Counted from the stretch's first letter, positions 43,281 to 53,304 are shown. The stretch is 64,000 bases of DNA from Prevotella sp. (GCA_015060485.1 SUYI01000010.1:1-64000); one strand, 5' to 3'. Notes: generated by a model from the letters alone, not told the origin. Program-made: numbers and translations.

Positions 43281-45770
43281 TTATCTCAACTCTGCGTTGA
43301 GCTGCTTTTTCAAGTTCTGAATAAGTTTAGCCATGATGGCTTCAATTTGCTTGTCGCCCATTGTCTTCTCAGCATCCTGTAGGATAAAGTTGACGGCATA
43401 CGACTTCTTGCCTGCGGGCAACTTGTCACCCTCGTAGACGTCGAACAGCTCAACCTTCTTCAGGAACTTCTTCTCCGTCTGACGGGCAATGTCCTCAATC
43501 TGCTGGAACTCCACACTCTTGTCGATGAGCAGAGCCAAGTCGCGGCTGACAGACGGGAACTTTGGAATCTCCGTAAACTCCACCTTCTGCTTTCGGATGA
43601 CCTTCATCAAGGCGGTCCAATTCAGTTCAGCATAATACACGGGCGTATTGATGTCGAACTGCTTCTGCAGCTTCTTCGCCAGTACACCTAGTTCGATGAG
43701 CTGCTTGCCGCCACGATTCTCGATGGTCAGACCAGCAGCGAAAATTGGATTCTCCGACTTCTTGCGAACCAGCATGCCCGGCTGTACACCAATGCGTGCC
43801 AGGATATTATCGACATGCGCATCCAATTCTGCAAACGACATGTCCTCGTTCTGGTGAGCCCACGAACCCTCGACGCGCTTACCAGTCAGCCACAAAGCCA
43901 TGTGGTACTCTTCACAATAACCATTAAACGATAACCAATTACCCTTTTTAATAGCTTCGTCCTCAGCCGCTGCATCATGGTTATTGTTTATTGTTTCACG
44001 TTTATTGTACACATTGCCAAACTCAAAGAAACGACAATTGGGGCTCTTGCGATTGGCATTATATGCAATGCTCTCCAGTCCACCATACAGCAGCGTGCCA
44101 CGCATCACGTTCAGATCGCTCGACAGCGGATTCATAATCTTCACCAGGTTCTGTGTGTCGGCATAGTATGCCGACTTACTTAACGAATTGTTCAGGATTT
44201 CGTTGAATCCTGCACCCACCAACTGCTCTGAAACGAGGTTAGCCAGCTTGTGCTTCTGGTCTTCATCGCCTTTGATGACAAGACTCGACTTCAGCTGTGT
44301 GGGAATCTCCACATTATTATATCCGTAGATACGAAGGATGTCCTCCACCACGTCGCACGGACGCTGTACGTCCACACGGTAGGCAGGAACTTCAAGTCTT
44401 AAACTTGAAGCACTCTCGCTGAGGACCTTCATCTCCAGTGAGTCGCAGATGCTCTTGATGGTCTCCACGGGAATATCCTTACCCACCAGCGAGTGCACAT
44501 AACTGTATTCAAGGTCGACAACGGCATTCTCCATCTTCTCAGGATAAACGTCCTTAATCTCCATCGACACCTTACCGCCAGCCAGCTCCTTACACAATTG
44601 TGCGGCATACTTTAGTGCGTCGATGACACCATTTGGGTCAATGCCACGCTCGAAACGGAACGAAGCATCTGTTGACAGTCCGTGACGACGAGCTGACTTA
44701 CGAATCCATGTGGGATGGAAGTAGGCCGACTCCAGCACGACGTTCTTCGTGGTCTCGTACGTACCACTACCCTTTCCACCAAACACACCGGCAATACACA
44801 TGGGGTCCTCGGCGTTGCAGATGGCTAGGTCGCGGTCGCTCAGCTTGTGCTCCTCGCCGTCGAGCGTTACGAAAGGCGTGCCCTCAGGCATGGTCTTCAC
44901 CACAATCTTATGCCCCTTCACCATATCGGCATCGAAAGTGTGCAGGGGCTGACCCAAGGCCATCATCACGTAGTTGGTGATGTCCACAATATTATTGATA
45001 GGACGCAACCCAATAGTGGTAAGCTTATTCTTCAACCACTCGGGCGACTCCTTCACCTCACAGTCTGTCACGCTGACGCAGGCATAGCGCTTGCAGGCCT
45101 CCTGGTTCTCAATAACCACATCGATGGGCAGGTCGTGGTTGTCAACGACAAAATCGTTGGCCACAGGACGATGAGTGGCTGTCTTGTAGCCGTTCTGCTT
45201 CAGCCAGGCATACAGGTCGCGGGCCACACCCCAATGACTCAGGGCATCGGCACGGTTTGCGGTGATGTCCACCTCGATGAGCCAATCGCTCTCCAAGTGG
45301 TAGTATTCTGCAGCGGGAGTACCCACCACAGCATTCTCGGGCAATACGATAATACCGTCGTGCGAGGTTCCGATACCTATCTCGTCCTCCGCACAAATCA
45401 TGCCCAGCGACTCCACGCCACGCAGCTTCGACTTCTTGATGACAAACTCCTTGTCGCCATCGTAGAGCACACAGCCCAAATCGGCAACAATGACCTTCTG
45501 ACCTGCAGCCACGTTCGGCGCACCACACACAATCTGCTGGGGCTCGCCTTTACCAAGGTCTACCGTCGTTACATGCAGGTGGTCAGAGTCGGGGTGCATC
45601 TCACACGTCAGCACTTTACCGACATAAAGGCCCTTCAGACCGCCTTTAATACTTTGTACTTCCTCGAGTGCGTCAACCTCCAGTCCCGTCGACGTCAAAG
45701 CGTCACACACCTGCTGCGGTGTCAGGTCAAAATCAACGTACTCTTTTAACCATTTATAAGATATATTCAT
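43281..45770 (-). CDS. pheT: Phenylalanyl-tRNA synthetase beta subunit
   Basis: An 829-aa protein from ATG 45770; the upstream part of the open frame holds the promoter. Domains in order are the N-terminal B1, the EMAP-like tRNA-binding domain (GKVLTCEMHPDSDHLHVTTVDLG), B3/4, B5, and the C-terminal FDX-ACB anticodon domain. With PheS it charges tRNA-Phe. Within the B6/7 region there is an Asn-rich segment (KRETINNNHDAAAED) encoded by an attgttt repeat like those between genes here; it appears to be an in-frame insertion. Confidence 0.95.
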   Translation of the reverse strand: MNISYKWLKEYVDFDLTPQQVCDALTSTGLEVDALEEVQSIKGGLKGLYVGKVLTCEMHPDSDHLHVTTVDLGKGEPQQIVCGAPNVAAGQKVIVADLGCVLYDGDKEFVIKKSKLRGVESLGMICAEDEIGIGTSHDGIIVLPENAVVGTPAAEYYHLESDWLIEVDITANRADALSHWGVARDLYAWLKQNGYKTATHRPVANDFVVDNHDLPIDVVIENQEACKRYACVSVTDCEVKESPEWLKNKLTTIGLRPINNIVDITNYVMMALGQPLHTFDADMVKGHKIVVKTMPEGTPFVTLDGEEHKLSDRDLAICNAEDPMCIAGVFGGKGSGTYETTKNVVLESAYFHPTWIRKSARRHGLSTDASFRFERGIDPNGVIDALKYAAQLCKELAGGKVSMEIKDVYPEKMENAVVDLEYSYVHSLVGKDIPVETIKSICDSLEMKVLSESASSLRLEVPAYRVDVQRPCDVVEDILRIYGYNNVEIPTQLKSSLVIKGDEDQKHKLANLVSEQLVGAGFNEILNNSLSKSAYYADTQNLVKIMNPLSSDLNVMRGTLLYGGLESIAYNANRKSPNCRFFEFGNVYNKRETINNNHDAAAEDEAIKKGNWLSFNGYCEEYHMALWLTGKRVEGSWAHQNEDMSFAELDAHVDNILARIGVQPGMLVRKKSENPIFAAGLTIENRGGKQLIELGVLAKKLQKQFDINTPVYYAELNWTALMKVIRKQKVEFTEIPKFPSVSRDLALLIDKSVEFQQIEDIARQTEKKFLKKVELFDVYEGDKLPAGKKSYAVNFILQDAEKTMGDKQIEAIMAKLIQNLKKQLNAELR

Positions 45771-45804
45771 TGCGCAATAATTTGTATTTTCGAAAAATCG
45801 TGTG

Positions 45805-45836
45805 CAAAGGTACGAATAAGTGAGCAAAATACAAAA
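45805..45836 (-). promoter_or_regulatory. pheT promoter
   Basis: Minus strand TTTTG (45832-45836), 19 bp, TACCTTTG (45805-45812). Confidence 0.8.
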
Positions 45837-45874
45837 GGAAAACAAGTTTTTCTTTTTATTTTAATTATCACTTG

Positions 45875-47251
45875 CTATATGACATAGAACATATTCATTT
45901 CCAGCCACAGCACGATATAGCCAATGATCCAGCCCAGCAGAATCTTGGGGGTCATGTGCTTCACGTACCACCCCAGCTTGACGTGCTCCATCTTCATCAG
46001 AGCCAGTCCGCTGATGCTACCTATCGACAGCAGACAACCGCCGATGGCCGTCGTATAGGCAATGACACTCCAGTAGGCACCATTCGTGGCCAGCTCTCCC
46101 CCACCCAACGTGTACAGCGAGATGTTGGAGATGGCGATGGTAAACGAGTCGACGATGGCACTCAACAGTCCGGCACCAATACCCATCAGCCAGATGTCGT
46201 GAATATAGGTGTCGAACCACACTGCCACATCGCTCCATACGCCTGTTTCGGTGACGACACCCATACCAAGCATGATGCCCATCACGAAGAGCATTTGCTG
46301 GATGGCCCCATACTGCAGGGCACGGGGTATGCGGCGCTGGGCCATCTGATCGGCATTCATCAGCTTACGGTTGAATGCCTCGTTCACTACCCACAGCACC
46401 GACAACACACACAGGGCACCTAGGAAGGGAGCCAGCTTGGTGATGTTATGGAAGGTGGGGATAAACCACAGTCCGCCAATACCTACCACCAGCATCACCA
46501 CACGCTGCCAACGGTTCAGCCGGGTGTCGTCACCGCGATACGGCGACGGGTTCCAGGCGGTGTCAAGCCTGTCGGGCAGCTGACGGTTAATCAGTATGGT
46601 GGGAATCACCCATGCCAGCAGCGCCGGAATCAGCAGATAGGCCGAGAATCGGCTTGCCGTCACGGCTCCGTCACCCCACAGAATCAGTCCCGTGGGGTCG
46701 CCAATCACCGTAAAGCTTCCTCCGCTGTTGGCAGCCAGCACAATGGCCGACCCCACCAGCATACGTTGTCGCGAGTTCTGCAGGATGTTATGCATGATAA
46801 CCAGCATCATGGTAGCCGTCGTGAGGTTATCCAGATTGGCCGACAGGATAAATGTCGCCAGCGTTATGCTCCACAACAGCCGCTTCGAGTTACGCGTACG
46901 GATCCACTCCGAGATGAAGTCGAAACAACCGTTGTTGTTCAGTATTTCTACAATCGACATCGTGGCCAGCAGGAACATGACGATAGCTGCTGCACGGCCC
47001 ACGTAGTTCAGGAACACCTTATTGTATATAAAAAGCTTCACCGCCTCACTGGTGGGCAGTGCTCCATTCAGCCACTCGCGATATTCCTCGGGGTGCTGAT
47101 CGGCCACGAAGTCAGCTCCCCACGACACATAGACCACCCAGCCCACCGTTCCGAGGAACATGGCAATGGCAGCCTTGTTAACACCAGTAAGATGGCCTGT
47201 GGCTATCAGCACATAGGCCAGGATGAGCATCGTTACAATAATCAGTGTCAT
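45875..47251 (-). CDS. nhaD: NhaD-type sodium/proton antiporter
   Basis: A 458-aa inner membrane protein with about 12 membrane segments of the ArsB/NhaD superfamily. Blocks seen are GRAAAIVMFLLATMSIVEIL, LSANLDNLTTATMMLVIM, NSGGSFTVIGDPTGLILW and DSFTIAISNISLYTLGGGELATNG. It exchanges Na+ or Li+ for H+ and supports pH and salt balance. It is last in the DUF4348-murB-MBL-C69-nhaD unit. Confidence 0.9.
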   Translation of the reverse strand: MTLIIVTMLILAYVLIATGHLTGVNKAAIAMFLGTVGWVVYVSWGADFVADQHPEEYREWLNGALPTSEAVKLFIYNKVFLNYVGRAAAIVMFLLATMSIVEILNNNGCFDFISEWIRTRNSKRLLWSITLATFILSANLDNLTTATMMLVIMHNILQNSRQRMLVGSAIVLAANSGGSFTVIGDPTGLILWGDGAVTASRFSAYLLIPALLAWVIPTILINRQLPDRLDTAWNPSPYRGDDTRLNRWQRVVMLVVGIGGLWFIPTFHNITKLAPFLGALCVLSVLWVVNEAFNRKLMNADQMAQRRIPRALQYGAIQQMLFVMGIMLGMGVVTETGVWSDVAVWFDTYIHDIWLMGIGAGLLSAIVDSFTIAISNISLYTLGGGELATNGAYWSVIAYTTAIGGCLLSIGSISGLALMKMEHVKLGWYVKHMTPKILLGWIIGYIVLWLEMNMFYVI

Positions 47252-47284
47252 AACCGTTAACCTTTAACCATTAACCATTAACCA

Positions 47285-48928
47285 TCACTCTGGTACGACG
47301 TATCGTTCGCCTGTCTGGCGAATCAGTTCGCGGGCAAAGGACGTGGGGAATCCAGGACGTTTCACGGTAGCACCCAATCCGTATTTCGAGCGCTTGAACT
47401 GTCCGTTCTCCTCGGGCTTCACCGCCATGTCGTTGTATTTCACCACGAGATAGAATGCCAGCTGCTGCCAGCGTGCCAGCATCTGCTGGGCCTGCTCCAC
47501 GCTATAGTCGTTCAAGAACTGCTGCATCTGCGCGGGCTCCATGGCCTTGGCCTTGTCCTCGATGGCGGGCTGCTGGGCAAAATAAGCCTGCTGCAGCGAG
47601 TCGCGCACTTGTTTCAGCGATGGGAACAGCATCGAGTATCGCGGATATACCATGTTGGCCACCCAGTTTTCCACCCAGTAGGCATTCTTCATCGAGAAGT
47701 TCACCTCGTCGGCACCAGGCGTGTTGTAACACTCGGGCTGACGGGTCATCGAACAGTAGATGGGCGTATACGCCACCATGTTCGGGTCGTCGTTGCCAAA
47801 CCAGAAGCAACCACCGACCTCGCGGGGCAGCCGCGAACGCATCTGGCTGACGAAGGTCCATGCCGTCTGCTGCGTCGATGTGGGACGCTCGTTGAAGTAT
47901 TTCTTGCCGTCTACCTTATAATAAAGCGGTGTCGGACGGTACGGCATCTGCCAGATACCACCGCCGATGTCCGTCGAGTCGATAGCCAGCGGCGTACCTT
48001 CGTAGTGGTCGCGCATATCGTTCATGATGTCCTGCACGCTCACCTTCTTTTCAGGAACGACCCACAGGGGCATGTCCTCGGCATCCTTGTCCTTACCCAG
48101 TGCCCACGGCAGATAGCGGTCCATGCCGCTGACATGGTGGTTGAAGAAGCTCCACACGCGGGCATCACAGATTCTGCGTCCCGAGAAATCGGGGAAAGCA
48201 TAGGCATTCTTGAAAGAAAAGTCCTCGTCCTTGCCGTCGAACCAACCCTTCACACGGGCAAACTTGATGACGTTCTTCGAATACAGCACGTTCTCCTTGT
48301 CCTTCAGCGGGAATCGTCCGATGCGACTCTGGTTGGCATGTCCGCAGATGGCCTCGTCGGGAATTCTGCGGGCTACCCACACCACACGCTCCTTCGACAC
48401 CTTGCGGTCGGGACCGCAGCCTTGCATCTCAAGAATCCACGCCTCGTTGGGGTCGCAAATCGTAAAGGTCTCGCCCTCGGAACAGTAGCCGTACTGCTCG
48501 ACCAGCGACGTCATCACCGTAATGGCCTCGCGAGCGGTCTTCGAACGCTGCAAACCGATATATATCAATGAACCATAGTCGATTACGCCCGTCGAGTCCA
48601 CCATTTCTTCGCGCCCTCCGTAGGTTGTCTCGCCAATGGTCACTTGCCACTCGTTGATGTTGCCAACGACGTTGTAGGTCTCCTCGGCCTCGGGAATCTC
48701 ACCCAGATATTTGTTCGTGTCCCACTCGTAGATCTTGCGCATCTCACCCTTCGCGTGCTTGGCGGCAGGATAATGATACAACCACATGAAGGCACCATAC
48801 GAGTCGGCATTATACGAACAGATGACGCTGCCGTCCGCCGAGGCCTTCTTGCCCACGATGAAGTTCGTACAAGCCAGCGCATACACCCCGGCCATCAACA
48901 CACTTGCTATCAGGAAAAAACGCTTCAT
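47285..48928 (-). CDS. Exported peptidase family C69 (dipeptidase, PepD/U34-like)
   Basis: A 547-aa protein from ATG 48928. A signal peptide (FLIASVLMAGVYALA) is cleaved before CTNFIVGKKASADGSVICSYNADSYG; the Cys that becomes N-terminal is the catalytic nucleophile of this Ntn-hydrolase family. Other family blocks are TYGGREEMVDSTGVIDYGSLIYI and CDPNEAWILEMQG. It cleaves dipeptides, presumably in the periplasm. It lies 33 bp upstream of nhaD; the gap is filled by ttaaccat repeats. Confidence 0.9.
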   Translation of the reverse strand: MKRFFLIASVLMAGVYALACTNFIVGKKASADGSVICSYNADSYGAFMWLYHYPAAKHAKGEMRKIYEWDTNKYLGEIPEAEETYNVVGNINEWQVTIGETTYGGREEMVDSTGVIDYGSLIYIGLQRSKTAREAITVMTSLVEQYGYCSEGETFTICDPNEAWILEMQGCGPDRKVSKERVVWVARRIPDEAICGHANQSRIGRFPLKDKENVLYSKNVIKFARVKGWFDGKDEDFSFKNAYAFPDFSGRRICDARVWSFFNHHVSGMDRYLPWALGKDKDAEDMPLWVVPEKKVSVQDIMNDMRDHYEGTPLAIDSTDIGGGIWQMPYRPTPLYYKVDGKKYFNERPTSTQQTAWTFVSQMRSRLPREVGGCFWFGNDDPNMVAYTPIYCSMTRQPECYNTPGADEVNFSMKNAYWVENWVANMVYPRYSMLFPSLKQVRDSLQQAYFAQQPAIEDKAKAMEPAQMQQFLNDYSVEQAQQMLARWQQLAFYLVVKYNDMAVKPEENGQFKRSKYGLGATVKRPGFPTSFARELIRQTGERYVVPE

Positions 48929-48967
48929 ATTACAATAAACAATTAACAATAAACAATAAACGATAAA

Positions 48968-49756
48968 CTATTTTATTTCTATCTCTTGCCCGTCGTAGGC
49001 CATTTGTATGTCCGGCGGCAGCTGGGCATTCACCTCTGCATGGCGCCCGATGTCATGACTCGAATGGATGAGCCACGTCTGGCGGGCCTCGACGAGCCGT
49101 GCAAAGTCGACAGCCTCGTCCACCGTCTGATGCGAGTGGTGCGGCTTCTGGCGCAGGGCATTCACGATGAGCACGTCAGCGCCACGGGCATAGTCCAGCT
49201 CCGTGTCGTCGATGGTCTTCATGTCGGTGATGTAAACCAGCGTCTCATGTTCACCGGCGCCTACCTGACGGATGCGGAAACCCAGAATGGGCAGGTCGTG
49301 GTGCATCACCTGGAACGGCACGATGTCCACGTCGCCAATACGCAGCGGCTCGTGAGGATGAATCTCGTGCAGCTGGATGGCAGGAACGCCGGGATAGCGG
49401 TGCTCGGCAAAACAGTACGGCAGCATCTCCAGCATGCCCTTTCTGGCCAGCGGATCGGCGTACACGTTGATTTCGCCAAACTGGCAGTACGGCCGGATGT
49501 CGTCCATACCGCCCATGTGGTCGTAGTGGGCGTGGGTAATCAGGATGCCGTCAATCCGGCGGAACGGCTGATTCATGATTTGCTGACGGAAATCGGGTCC
49601 GCAGTCTATCAGCACGCGCGTCGTCTCGGTCTCGAGGAGTGCCGAACAGCGCAGACGCTTGTCCTTGGCGTCCGTACTGCTGCATGTGTAGCACTGACAA
49701 CCTATAGTCGGCACGCCACACGATGTTCCCGTTCCCAGAAAAGTCAGCTTCATCAT
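48968..49756 (-). CDS. PhnP-like metallo-beta-lactamase-fold hydrolase
   Basis: A 262-aa cytoplasmic hydrolase. FLGTGTSCGVPTIGCQCYTC carries the family's N-terminal turn and a Cys cluster, ITHAHYDHMGG is the HxHxDH metal site, and LIHSSHDIGRH near the end supplies a further His. The closest named relative is PhnP, a cyclic phosphodiesterase; true substrate unknown. Repeats of cttacctct separate it from murB. Confidence 0.87.
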   Translation of the reverse strand: MMKLTFLGTGTSCGVPTIGCQCYTCSSTDAKDKRLRCSALLETETTRVLIDCGPDFRQQIMNQPFRRIDGILITHAHYDHMGGMDDIRPYCQFGEINVYADPLARKGMLEMLPYCFAEHRYPGVPAIQLHEIHPHEPLRIGDVDIVPFQVMHHDLPILGFRIRQVGAGEHETLVYITDMKTIDDTELDYARGADVLIVNALRQKPHHSHQTVDEAVDFARLVEARQTWLIHSSHDIGRHAEVNAQLPPDIQMAYDGQEIEIK

Positions 49757-49795
49757 TTCACTTACCTCTTACCTCTCACCTCTTACCTCTCACCT

Positions 49796-50797
49796 CTAAA
49801 TAATGTTTACCTCCGGGTGAATGTCTATTCCGAACCGTTCGCGCACATCGTGGCGAATCTGCTCACACAGCGCCACAATCTCCTCGCCCGTCGCACCCCC
49901 CAGATTCACCAGCACCAGCGCCTGCTTGCTGTGCACACCGGCACGTCCCAATGCACGTCCCTTCCAGCCACACTGGTCTATCATCCAGCCTGCGGGAATC
50001 TTTTCGTGCGCCGCGTCGATGGTGTAGTGCGGCATGTCCTCATACTGCCGGGCCAGCTCCTCGTACTTCTCGCGGCTCACCACGGGGTTCATAAAGAAAC
50101 TCCCCGCATTGCCCGTCACCTCCGGATCGGGCAGCTTCTGGCGGCGGATGTCGATGATGGTTTCGCGCAACTGCCAGGCGGTGGGCTCGTCGATGCCCTT
50201 ACGCTCCAGCTCAGCACGGATATTGCCGTAGTCCAGCGTCGGACGAAACTCCGTAGCCAGCCGGTACGTCACGCGCAGCATCAGGTAGCGGTCCTTCCAG
50301 TCATGTTTGAAACGACTGTCGCGGTAGCCATACTCGCAGTCGGCATTTTCGAACGTCCGCGTCTCGCCCGTAGCAATCTCCACAGCCTCCACACGCACTA
50401 TCAGGTCCTTCGCCTCCACGCCATACGCTCCGATATTCTGAACGGCCGAAGCCCCCACGTCGCCGGGAATCAGCGACAAGTTCTCCATGCCGTATAGTTT
50501 CGCATCCAGACTCAGCGCCACCACGTCGTCCCACGTCATGCCGCTGCCACAGGTCATCTCAGTGCCTTTCACCTCGCAGCCCTTCATGGCCGAGTGCACT
50601 ACGATGCCCTCGAAGTCGCGCGTCAGCAGCAGATTGCTGCCCCCGCCGACAATCAGAAACGGCAGTCCCGTCTCGCGCAGTATCGCGGCCACCACTCTGG
50701 CCTCCGCCTCGTCGGCATATTCCAGAAAGCGGCTGCACTTGGCCTCAATGCCAAACGTGTTATGCCCCAGCAGGCTGTAGTCTCGAATATCTCTCAT
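49796..50797 (-). CDS. murB: UDP-N-acetylenolpyruvoylglucosamine reductase
   Basis: A 333-aa FAD enzyme reducing UDP-GlcNAc-enolpyruvate to UDP-MurNAc. FLIVGGGSNLLLT and LIPGDVGASAVQNIGAYG bind FAD, NAGSFFMNPVV contains the proton-donor Ser, and the final FGIDIHPEVNII carries the conserved Glu. Type I MurB length. The gaps on both sides are made of ttacctct/tcacctct repeats (49757-49795, 50798-50862). Confidence 0.95.
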   Translation of the reverse strand: MRDIRDYSLLGHNTFGIEAKCSRFLEYADEAEARVVAAILRETGLPFLIVGGGSNLLLTRDFEGIVVHSAMKGCEVKGTEMTCGSGMTWDDVVALSLDAKLYGMENLSLIPGDVGASAVQNIGAYGVEAKDLIVRVEAVEIATGETRTFENADCEYGYRDSRFKHDWKDRYLMLRVTYRLATEFRPTLDYGNIRAELERKGIDEPTAWQLRETIIDIRRQKLPDPEVTGNAGSFFMNPVVSREKYEELARQYEDMPHYTIDAAHEKIPAGWMIDQCGWKGRALGRAGVHSKQALVLVNLGGATGEEIVALCEQIRHDVRERFGIDIHPEVNII

Positions 50798-50862
50798 TCT
50801 TACCTCTTACCTCTTACTTCTTACTTCTCACCTCTTTCCACTCACCTCTCACTTTCTACCTC

Positions 50863-51699
50863 TCACGTCGTGAGCTTCGTCAGTTTCCACTTGCCTTCCT
50901 TGCGCTGGAAAGTCATTTCCATCTCATAACCGTTGGCAATGCCCCGCATGACGAAGAGTTTCTTTGTAGCACTCTTTTGCGGCTGACCATATACGATGTT
51001 ATAGATCATCTTCTGAGGCAACTCCGGAGCAAAGGCCTCCCACGTGTCGGCACTGATCAGCCCGTCCATACGCGAAAAATCGTCGTCGGGGTCAGGCCCC
51101 TCAAACTCGATGCTCTCGTTCAGGCTCTCCATCTGGAACTCCGGCTCCGTAGCGAAACGATGGAAGAATTCCAGGAACGACGCATTATACGATCCGCTGA
51201 TGGGCACCGTTTCTATCTTCGTCAGCATCCACACGCCCCGCAGACGGTCGAACACGTGCTGGATAATGGCTCCCGTGTTAAAGTATATCATCTCCACGAC
51301 GGCGTGGTTCACCGACGTGTCCTTCACCACCTCCATCTGTTTCTCACTGTCAAACAGCAGCGTGTAGTATTGCTGTCGCATGAAGTAACGCTCCGTCTTC
51401 CACTGGCCCCGCTCAATGGTCTCCACCTTCTCGCCGTTCACCTTCTTCAGCGGATACAGGATACGTTCCGCTTGCAGCTTCTTGTTCGCCGCGAAGTTAA
51501 AGATAAAGTCGTCGAACAACTCGTCGGCAGCCTTCGGCATCGGCAGATTAGCCAATGCATCCACAGTGTCCACAGCCGTCGTGTCGACCGTTCCGACAGC
51601 AGAATCTGCAGGGACTTCCTCCTCGGTCGTGGTTGTCTTCTGCCCGCCACAACTCACGAGCAGCAGGAGACAGAATGGTACTATAAAATAGCGTTTCAT
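50863..51699 (-). CDS. DUF4348 lipoprotein
   Basis: A 278-aa protein from ATG 51699 (the frame opens 5 codons earlier). It has a lipobox LLLVSCGG and a Thr/Asp-rich linker, then a domain with DDFIFNFAANKKLQAERI and FLEFFHRFATEPEFQMESL. This matches Bacteroidota DUF4348 from memory; function is unknown. It is the first gene of the unit running to nhaD, behind a good promoter at 51723-51754. Confidence 0.8.
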   Translation of the reverse strand: MKRYFIVPFCLLLLVSCGGQKTTTTEEEVPADSAVGTVDTTAVDTVDALANLPMPKAADELFDDFIFNFAANKKLQAERILYPLKKVNGEKVETIERGQWKTERYFMRQQYYTLLFDSEKQMEVVKDTSVNHAVVEMIYFNTGAIIQHVFDRLRGVWMLTKIETVPISGSYNASFLEFFHRFATEPEFQMESLNESIEFEGPDPDDDFSRMDGLISADTWEAFAPELPQKMIYNIVYGQPQKSATKKLFVMRGIANGYEMEMTFQRKEGKWKLTKLTT

Positions 51700-51722
51700 C
51701 GGATGATATCTCAAAATCTTTG

Positions 51723-51754
51723 CAAAGGTACGAATAAGCGAGCAGAATGCAAAA
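51723..51754 (-). promoter_or_regulatory. Promoter of the DUF4348-murB-nhaD unit
   Basis: Minus strand TTTTG (51750-51754), 19 bp, TACCTTTG (51723-51730). The spacing and the base sequence around the -7 box closely match the pheT promoter. Confidence 0.8.
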
Positions 51755-52326
51755 TAAATCTCAATTTATTTTCATTTTCGAGCGTGAAAGTACCTCACGT
51801 CTTTCTTTTTTCATAACTCCAGCCCTGATTCCTTGCTATCTGAGCAAGACTCGAACGATGCCATGGGACACCCTCGTCATCATTATTCTTCATACTCCAA
51901 CCGCTATATTGTTTTTAGCTATTATCAAAAGATGTTGCAAAGATAGTGAATCTTTATCATATTTCAAAATTTTTTCGTCAATATTCGCTTATCCATGTTT
52001 GTTCATCTTGCATAGCCCGAAAAACAATTGAGTCAACAAGTCAACAAGTCAACAAAACTATTTCATTTTACTCTTTTTATGGAATCGAGTGGGAGAAGAG
52101 TAAACATAATTATTCTATAATTTAAATAAGACAAAATTGGCGATAAATGCTCTTTAAGAAAATCCTTTTGTTGACTTGTTGACTTGTTGACCATTGAAGG
52201 TCAGCTTACCATCACCAACACTCCACCTATTATAATAGCGTCACAAATAAGAGCCTCCGGCGCAATGGTCGAAGGCTCCGGTGAGTCAGCGGAAGGCTCC
52301 TGCTGAAAATTCTGCACCCCGCGCCG
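51755..52326. repeat. Gene-free stretch with a 26-bp perfect inverted repeat
   Basis: No gene is seen. 52032-52057 (gtcaacaag units) is the exact inverse of 52166-52191, with 108 nt between; transcribed, it would form a long hairpin. A GC-rich patch with three related aggctcc motifs lies at 52252-52305, just past the DUF4248 stop. The rest is AT-rich without motifs. Confidence 0.6.
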
Positions 52327-52539
52327 CTACGGCTCGCCCAGCTCTGTGTAGATGAGGTCTACCTCGGCAGGGGTGAACGTGCGACGTGTGAGCGACGACA
52401 GCGGTCGGAGGCGCGGATTGAACTCGAGCCACTCCTTGAACTTGCGCCAGGCGGACATCGCCGTCAGCTCAGGGAAGTACTGCTGTGCCAGTTCACTGCG
52501 ACCGAAGGGCTTTGATTTTGAAGTTTGTGATTTGTACAT
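52327..52539 (-). CDS. DUF4248 family protein
   Basis: A 70-aa protein that fits DUF4248: FGRSELAQQYFPELTAMSAWRKFKEWL, then FTPAEVDLIYTELGEP. Its genes are typically next to Bacteroidota HU-like DNA-binding genes, as here. A -7 box TACCTTTG lies at 52576-52583 on the minus strand. A DNA- or HU-related role is inferred from context only. Confidence 0.8.
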   Translation of the reverse strand: MYKSQTSKSKPFGRSELAQQYFPELTAMSAWRKFKEWLEFNPRLRPLSSLTRRTFTPAEVDLIYTELGEP

Positions 52540-52797
52540 ATGGTAGTATTTTTAGTTAATTCCGGATTGCGAGTACAAAGGTAGGAAATAATTATGAAAT
52601 TTCCAAACATTTTGTTGCAATAATTAGCAGGAACTTGCAATAACTTGCAAGGCCGAAAATATTTTTCGTAACTTCGCAGTGTCAAGGGGAATGAAAGGCA
52701 GTGCGCAGGCTGGAAAGGAACGGAGACGACAACGGATTAAACCAATTAAACGAAGTAAAAAAAACAAAACTTTAACCATTAAAAATTTAAACAATTA

Positions 52798-53152
52798 TGA
52801 TTGAACTTTCCATTACAAAAAACAACAACGACAAGAGTGCGAGCTACGGTAAGTTCTACCCCCGAGTTCGTTACAAGCAGACGATGAACATCCGAAGAAG
52901 ACCGACAAGACCGGTCCTGCCGTGCAGTCGCTGAAGCTGCTGGCTCAGGCCACAGGCGACTATACCCGCGAGGAGCTGAACAAGGACGGCCGTCTAGCAT
53001 GGACCGACCAGGCTCAGGCCATGATTGCCGAGGCCAAGGCTGGAAACGGATACCCCTCTACAACGGGCGTGGGTAACGGAACAACGGATTCCACGGATTC
53101 TGGGAACAGCGGGTCGCAGAACAGCGGCAGTGGTAATGGAACAACGGATTGA
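52798..53152 (+). pseudogene. Broken HU-like DNA-binding protein gene
   Basis: The N-terminus MIELSITKNNNDKSASYGKFYP (first 22 codons) matches the start of Bacteroidota HU-like proteins. After about codon 30 the frame is lost and stops near 52934. In the +1-shifted frame the C-terminal part continues: SLKLLAQATGDYTREEL, then the Gly/Ser/Thr-rich tail to a stop at 53150. About 60-70 central codons are missing. This looks like a deletion plus frameshift, so no working protein is expected. The intact partner, DUF4248, lies divergently upstream. Confidence 0.8.
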
Positions 53153-53269
53153 ACGGATTAAACGGATAAAAATAGTCGGTGATAAATGGCTCAAGTCAAT
53201 CCGAAATATAATAAATCTGTGAGATCTGTGTGAGAAAAAAAACTCTGCGAGATCTGTGTGAGAAAAAGA

Positions 53270-53304
53270 AAGAATCCGGGCAATGGTGAATTGCTCGGAT
53301 TCTT
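53270..53304 (-). terminator. Terminator of the FadL-like gene
   Basis: aagaatccg-gcaa pairs with ttgc-cggattctt around a short loop; the minus-strand side is followed by TTCTTTTTC. Next to it, at about 53216-53265, is a twice-repeated unit of gagatctgtgtgagaaaaa. Confidence 0.75.

Noticed and set aside
51826..51880. tRNA-like T-arm sequence (minus strand gttcgagtc)
   Set aside because: The flanking bases do not pair as a T stem and no acceptor or anticodon arm can be built.
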